Source: Geothrix sp. (GTDB taxonomy: Bacteria > Acidobacteriota > Holophagae > Holophagales > Holophagaceae). Taken from it: a stretch of 36,724 nucleotides of DNA. The DNA is taken from assembly GCA_030681515.1 (NCBI GenBank), contig JAUXSE010000042.1, forward strand, positions 1 to 36,724. Reading direction: 5' to 3'. The notes beneath the pieces were generated by a model. The model was not told the origin of the DNA, made no database searches, and worked only from the letters and a program-made list of their open reading frames with translations. Shown piece by piece: positions 35,107 to 36,724 of the stretch. Position 1 is the stretch's first letter; each line of letters starts with the position of its first letter. The position numbers were made by a program, and so were the translations under genes.

Positions 35107-36455
35107 CCTGGGCCCCGCTGCTCCGCCTCCAGGGGGCCCTGGGCCCCGGCGCGGAGCTGATGGTGGTGGGCGGCGCCGTCCGGGATGAGCTCCTTGGGCG
35201 TCCCCACGCCGACTGGGATCTGGCCACCCGGCTGATGCCGCAGGTGGTCATGGACCGGGCGCGGGCCGCGGGCCTGAAGGTGATCCCCACGGGCCTGCAG
35301 CACGGCACGGTGACCGTGATCCTGGAGGATCGCCCGGTGGAGGTGACGACCTTCCGCAGCGATGGCGATTACCTGGATGGCCGGCGGCCCGAGTCGGTGC
35401 GCCTCGGGGTTGATCTCGCGGAGGACCTGTCGCGCCGCGACTTCACCATCAACGCCATGGCCCTGCCGGCCGGCGGGGGCGAGCTGGTGGATCCCTTCGG
35501 GGGCCGTGCCGACCTGGCCGCGCGAGTGATCCGGGCCGTGGGCGATCCCATGAAGCGCTTCGCCGAGGATGGACTCCGTCCCCTGCGGGCCTGCCGTTTT
35601 GCGGCTCAACTGGGTTTCGAGGTGGAGGCCGCGACCCTGGCCGCGATCCCCAGGCGCCTGGAAGTGGCCCGCAAGGTGTCCGTGGAGCGGGTCTTCACAG
35701 AACTGGACAAGCTGCTGCGAGGGGCCGAACCCCACCGCGGGATGGCCCTGCTGGCCGATAGCGGCCTGATGGAACTTTGGCTGCCCGAGCTGCGGCCGAT
35801 GCTCGGATGCGCCCAGAACCGCCATCATCGCCATGATGTCTGGAACCATACCCTGGAGGTGGTCCGGTTCGCCCCGGCGGAATCCGGGCTGCGCTGGGCG
35901 GCGCTCCTGCACGACATCGGCAAGCCCGGCACGCGGACCACCGGGGCGGACGGCGAGGCGCACTTCCACGGCCACGAAGCGCGATCCCTGGAACTGGCCG
36001 AGGCGATCTTCGAGCGCCTGAAGGCCAGTCACGCCCTGCGGAAAGAGGTGGCGTCCCTGATCCGCCACCATGGCACCCATCCTTCCGATGACTGGGGCGA
36101 TGCCGCCTGCCGCCGGTTCCTCCGGCGCCTCGCCCAGGAGGGTCTGTCCCTGGACCGCTGGGCCGCGTTCCGTCTGGCGGACCAGCGGGGTAAGGGCCTG
36201 GAGGTGGACGCCCGCGAGGCGGAGCATCGGGCGCTGATGTCCCGTCTGGAGGCCCTGGCCGCCGCCGCGCCACCCCTGTCAGTGCGGGACCTGGCTTTGG
36301 ATGGCGGAGCCCTCATGCGGTTGGCGGGCCGGGGCAGCGGTCCCTGGTTGGGCGATCTTCAGCGGCAGCTGCTGGAGGCCGTGCTGGAGGAACCCGCGTC
36401 CAACACGCCGGAACGGCTTGAGGAACTGGCCACCAGGCTGCTTGGACACCCATGA
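35103..36455 (+). CDS. cca: tRNA nucleotidyltransferase with HD domain (mirror copy)
   Basis: Identical 450-aa protein to that at 270-1622; TTG start at 35103-35105 overlaps the GNAT stop. Confidence 0.89.
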   Translation: MTWAPLLRLQGALGPGAELMVVGGAVRDELLGRPHADWDLATRLMPQVVMDRARAAGLKVIPTGLQHGTVTVILEDRPVEVTTFRSDGDYLDGRRPESVRLGVDLAEDLSRRDFTINAMALPAGGGELVDPFGGRADLAARVIRAVGDPMKRFAEDGLRPLRACRFAAQLGFEVEAATLAAIPRRLEVARKVSVERVFTELDKLLRGAEPHRGMALLADSGLMELWLPELRPMLGCAQNRHHRHDVWNHTLEVVRFAPAESGLRWAALLHDIGKPGTRTTGADGEAHFHGHEARSLELAEAIFERLKASHALRKEVASLIRHHGTHPSDDWGDAACRRFLRRLAQEGLSLDRWAAFRLADQRGKGLEVDAREAEHRALMSRLEALAAAAPPLSVRDLALDGGALMRLAGRGSGPWLGDLQRQLLEAVLEEPASNTPERLEELATRLLGHP

Positions 36456-36488
36456 AAAGGGCCCGGCAAGTGCCGGGCCCTTTTCATG
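36451..36488. terminator. Bidirectional terminator between cca and sdhB (mirror copy)
   Basis: Mirror of 237-274. Confidence 0.9.
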
Positions 36489-36501
36489 CAGGGAACAGAA
36501 T

Positions 36502-36723
36502 CTACGCCATGCCACCACCGATGGTGGCAGGGCGGTAGGTGAGGCTGGCCTTGATGTAGTCGCGGTTCATGCGGGCGATGTTTTCCATCTTGATGCCCTT
36601 GGGGCAGGCGGTTTCGCACTCGCCGTGGTTGGTGCAGGTGCCGAACTCCTCGGCGTCCATCTGGGCGACCATGTCCCGGACGCGGATGTAGCGTTCGGGC
36701 TGGCCCTGGGGCAGCAGGCCAAG
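36502..36723 (-). CDS. sdhB: Succinate dehydrogenase iron-sulfur subunit, C-terminal fragment (mirror copy)
   Basis: Same 73-residue fragment as at 2-223, cut at the same base by the window edge. Confidence 0.92.
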   Translation of the reverse strand, partial: LGLLPQGQPERYIRVRDMVAQMDAEEFGTCTNHGECETACPKGIKMENIARMNRDYIKASLTYRPATIGGGMA

Positions 36724-36724
36724 C

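Larger units (their letters stand above)
18363..36724 (-). repeat. Right arm of window-length perfect inverted repeat
   Basis: Reverse-complement copy of bases 1-18362 with no spacer at the axis. No substitution or indel was seen against the left arm. Entries on this arm are mirror images and should not be counted as extra gene copies until the junction is confirmed. Confidence 0.98.

Noticed and set aside
1-36724. A linear replicon with hairpin telomeres, or its circular dimer intermediate
   Set aside because: The gene content is ordinary chromosomal metabolism, there is no protelomerase, partition or replication gene, and the ends break inside a gene rather than at a telomere. It is kept only as a remote alternative.
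1-36724. CRISPR arrays, rRNA genes, insertion sequences
   Set aside because: No regularly spaced direct repeats, no rRNA-like sequence and no transposase frame were seen in either arm.

Overview
The window is one perfect palindrome. Bases 18363-36724 are the reverse complement of bases 1-18362, with the axis between 18362 and 18363, so position x pairs with 36725-x. Every gene on one arm recurs on the other at the mirrored position with an identical protein, and I found no mismatch in the parts I compared. The window therefore holds 18,362 bp of unique sequence shown twice. The axis lies in the loop of a rho-independent-terminator-like hairpin. The most economical reading is a fold-back artefact of assembly, amplification or sequencing. 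A real inverted duplication with zero divergence is possible and would be remarkable.

The unique sequence is GC-rich bacterial DNA of mostly chromosomal character: succinate dehydrogenase iron-sulfur subunit, tRNA nucleotidyltransferase, acetate kinase, chemoreceptor, MacAB-like ABC exporter, ArfB. The gene mix would suit an Acidobacteriota relative of the Holophaga/Geothrix type, but this is a guess from gene content only.

Left arm in order: sdhB 3' end (+), bidirectional terminator, tRNA nucleotidyltransferase and GNAT acetyltransferase (-, overlapping by 4 bp); divergent orphan 2-oxoacid dehydrogenase E1-alpha, chemoreceptor, acetate kinase and an N-terminally truncated DUF418 membrane protein (+); a four-gene ABC export operon (adaptor, ATPase, two permeases), arfB and a DUF6526 protein (+); then, on the minus strand, an exported MsrB-MsrA fusion, an internally deleted alpha/beta hydrolase, an encapsulated-ferritin cargo protein, superoxide dismutase and a possible 43-aa Cys-containing peptide. 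After an AT-rich divergent regulatory region come, on the plus strand, a chloroperoxidase-type alpha/beta hydrolase, WrbA and a stand-alone CheB-type methylesterase. A structured non-coding stretch leads to the axis.

The inner 4.5 kb of each arm (about 13.8-18.3 kb) looks like an accessory oxidative-stress island: SOD makes peroxide, the ferritin-like cargo oxidises and stores iron, Msr repairs methionine, and WrbA reduces quinones by two electrons. The ferritin keeps its encapsulin-targeting tail but no shell gene is present. Several genes in the outer part (GNAT, E1-alpha, arfB) lack a Shine-Dalgarno sequence and instead have a TANNNT box exactly 6 nt before the ATG, which suggests leaderless transcription.
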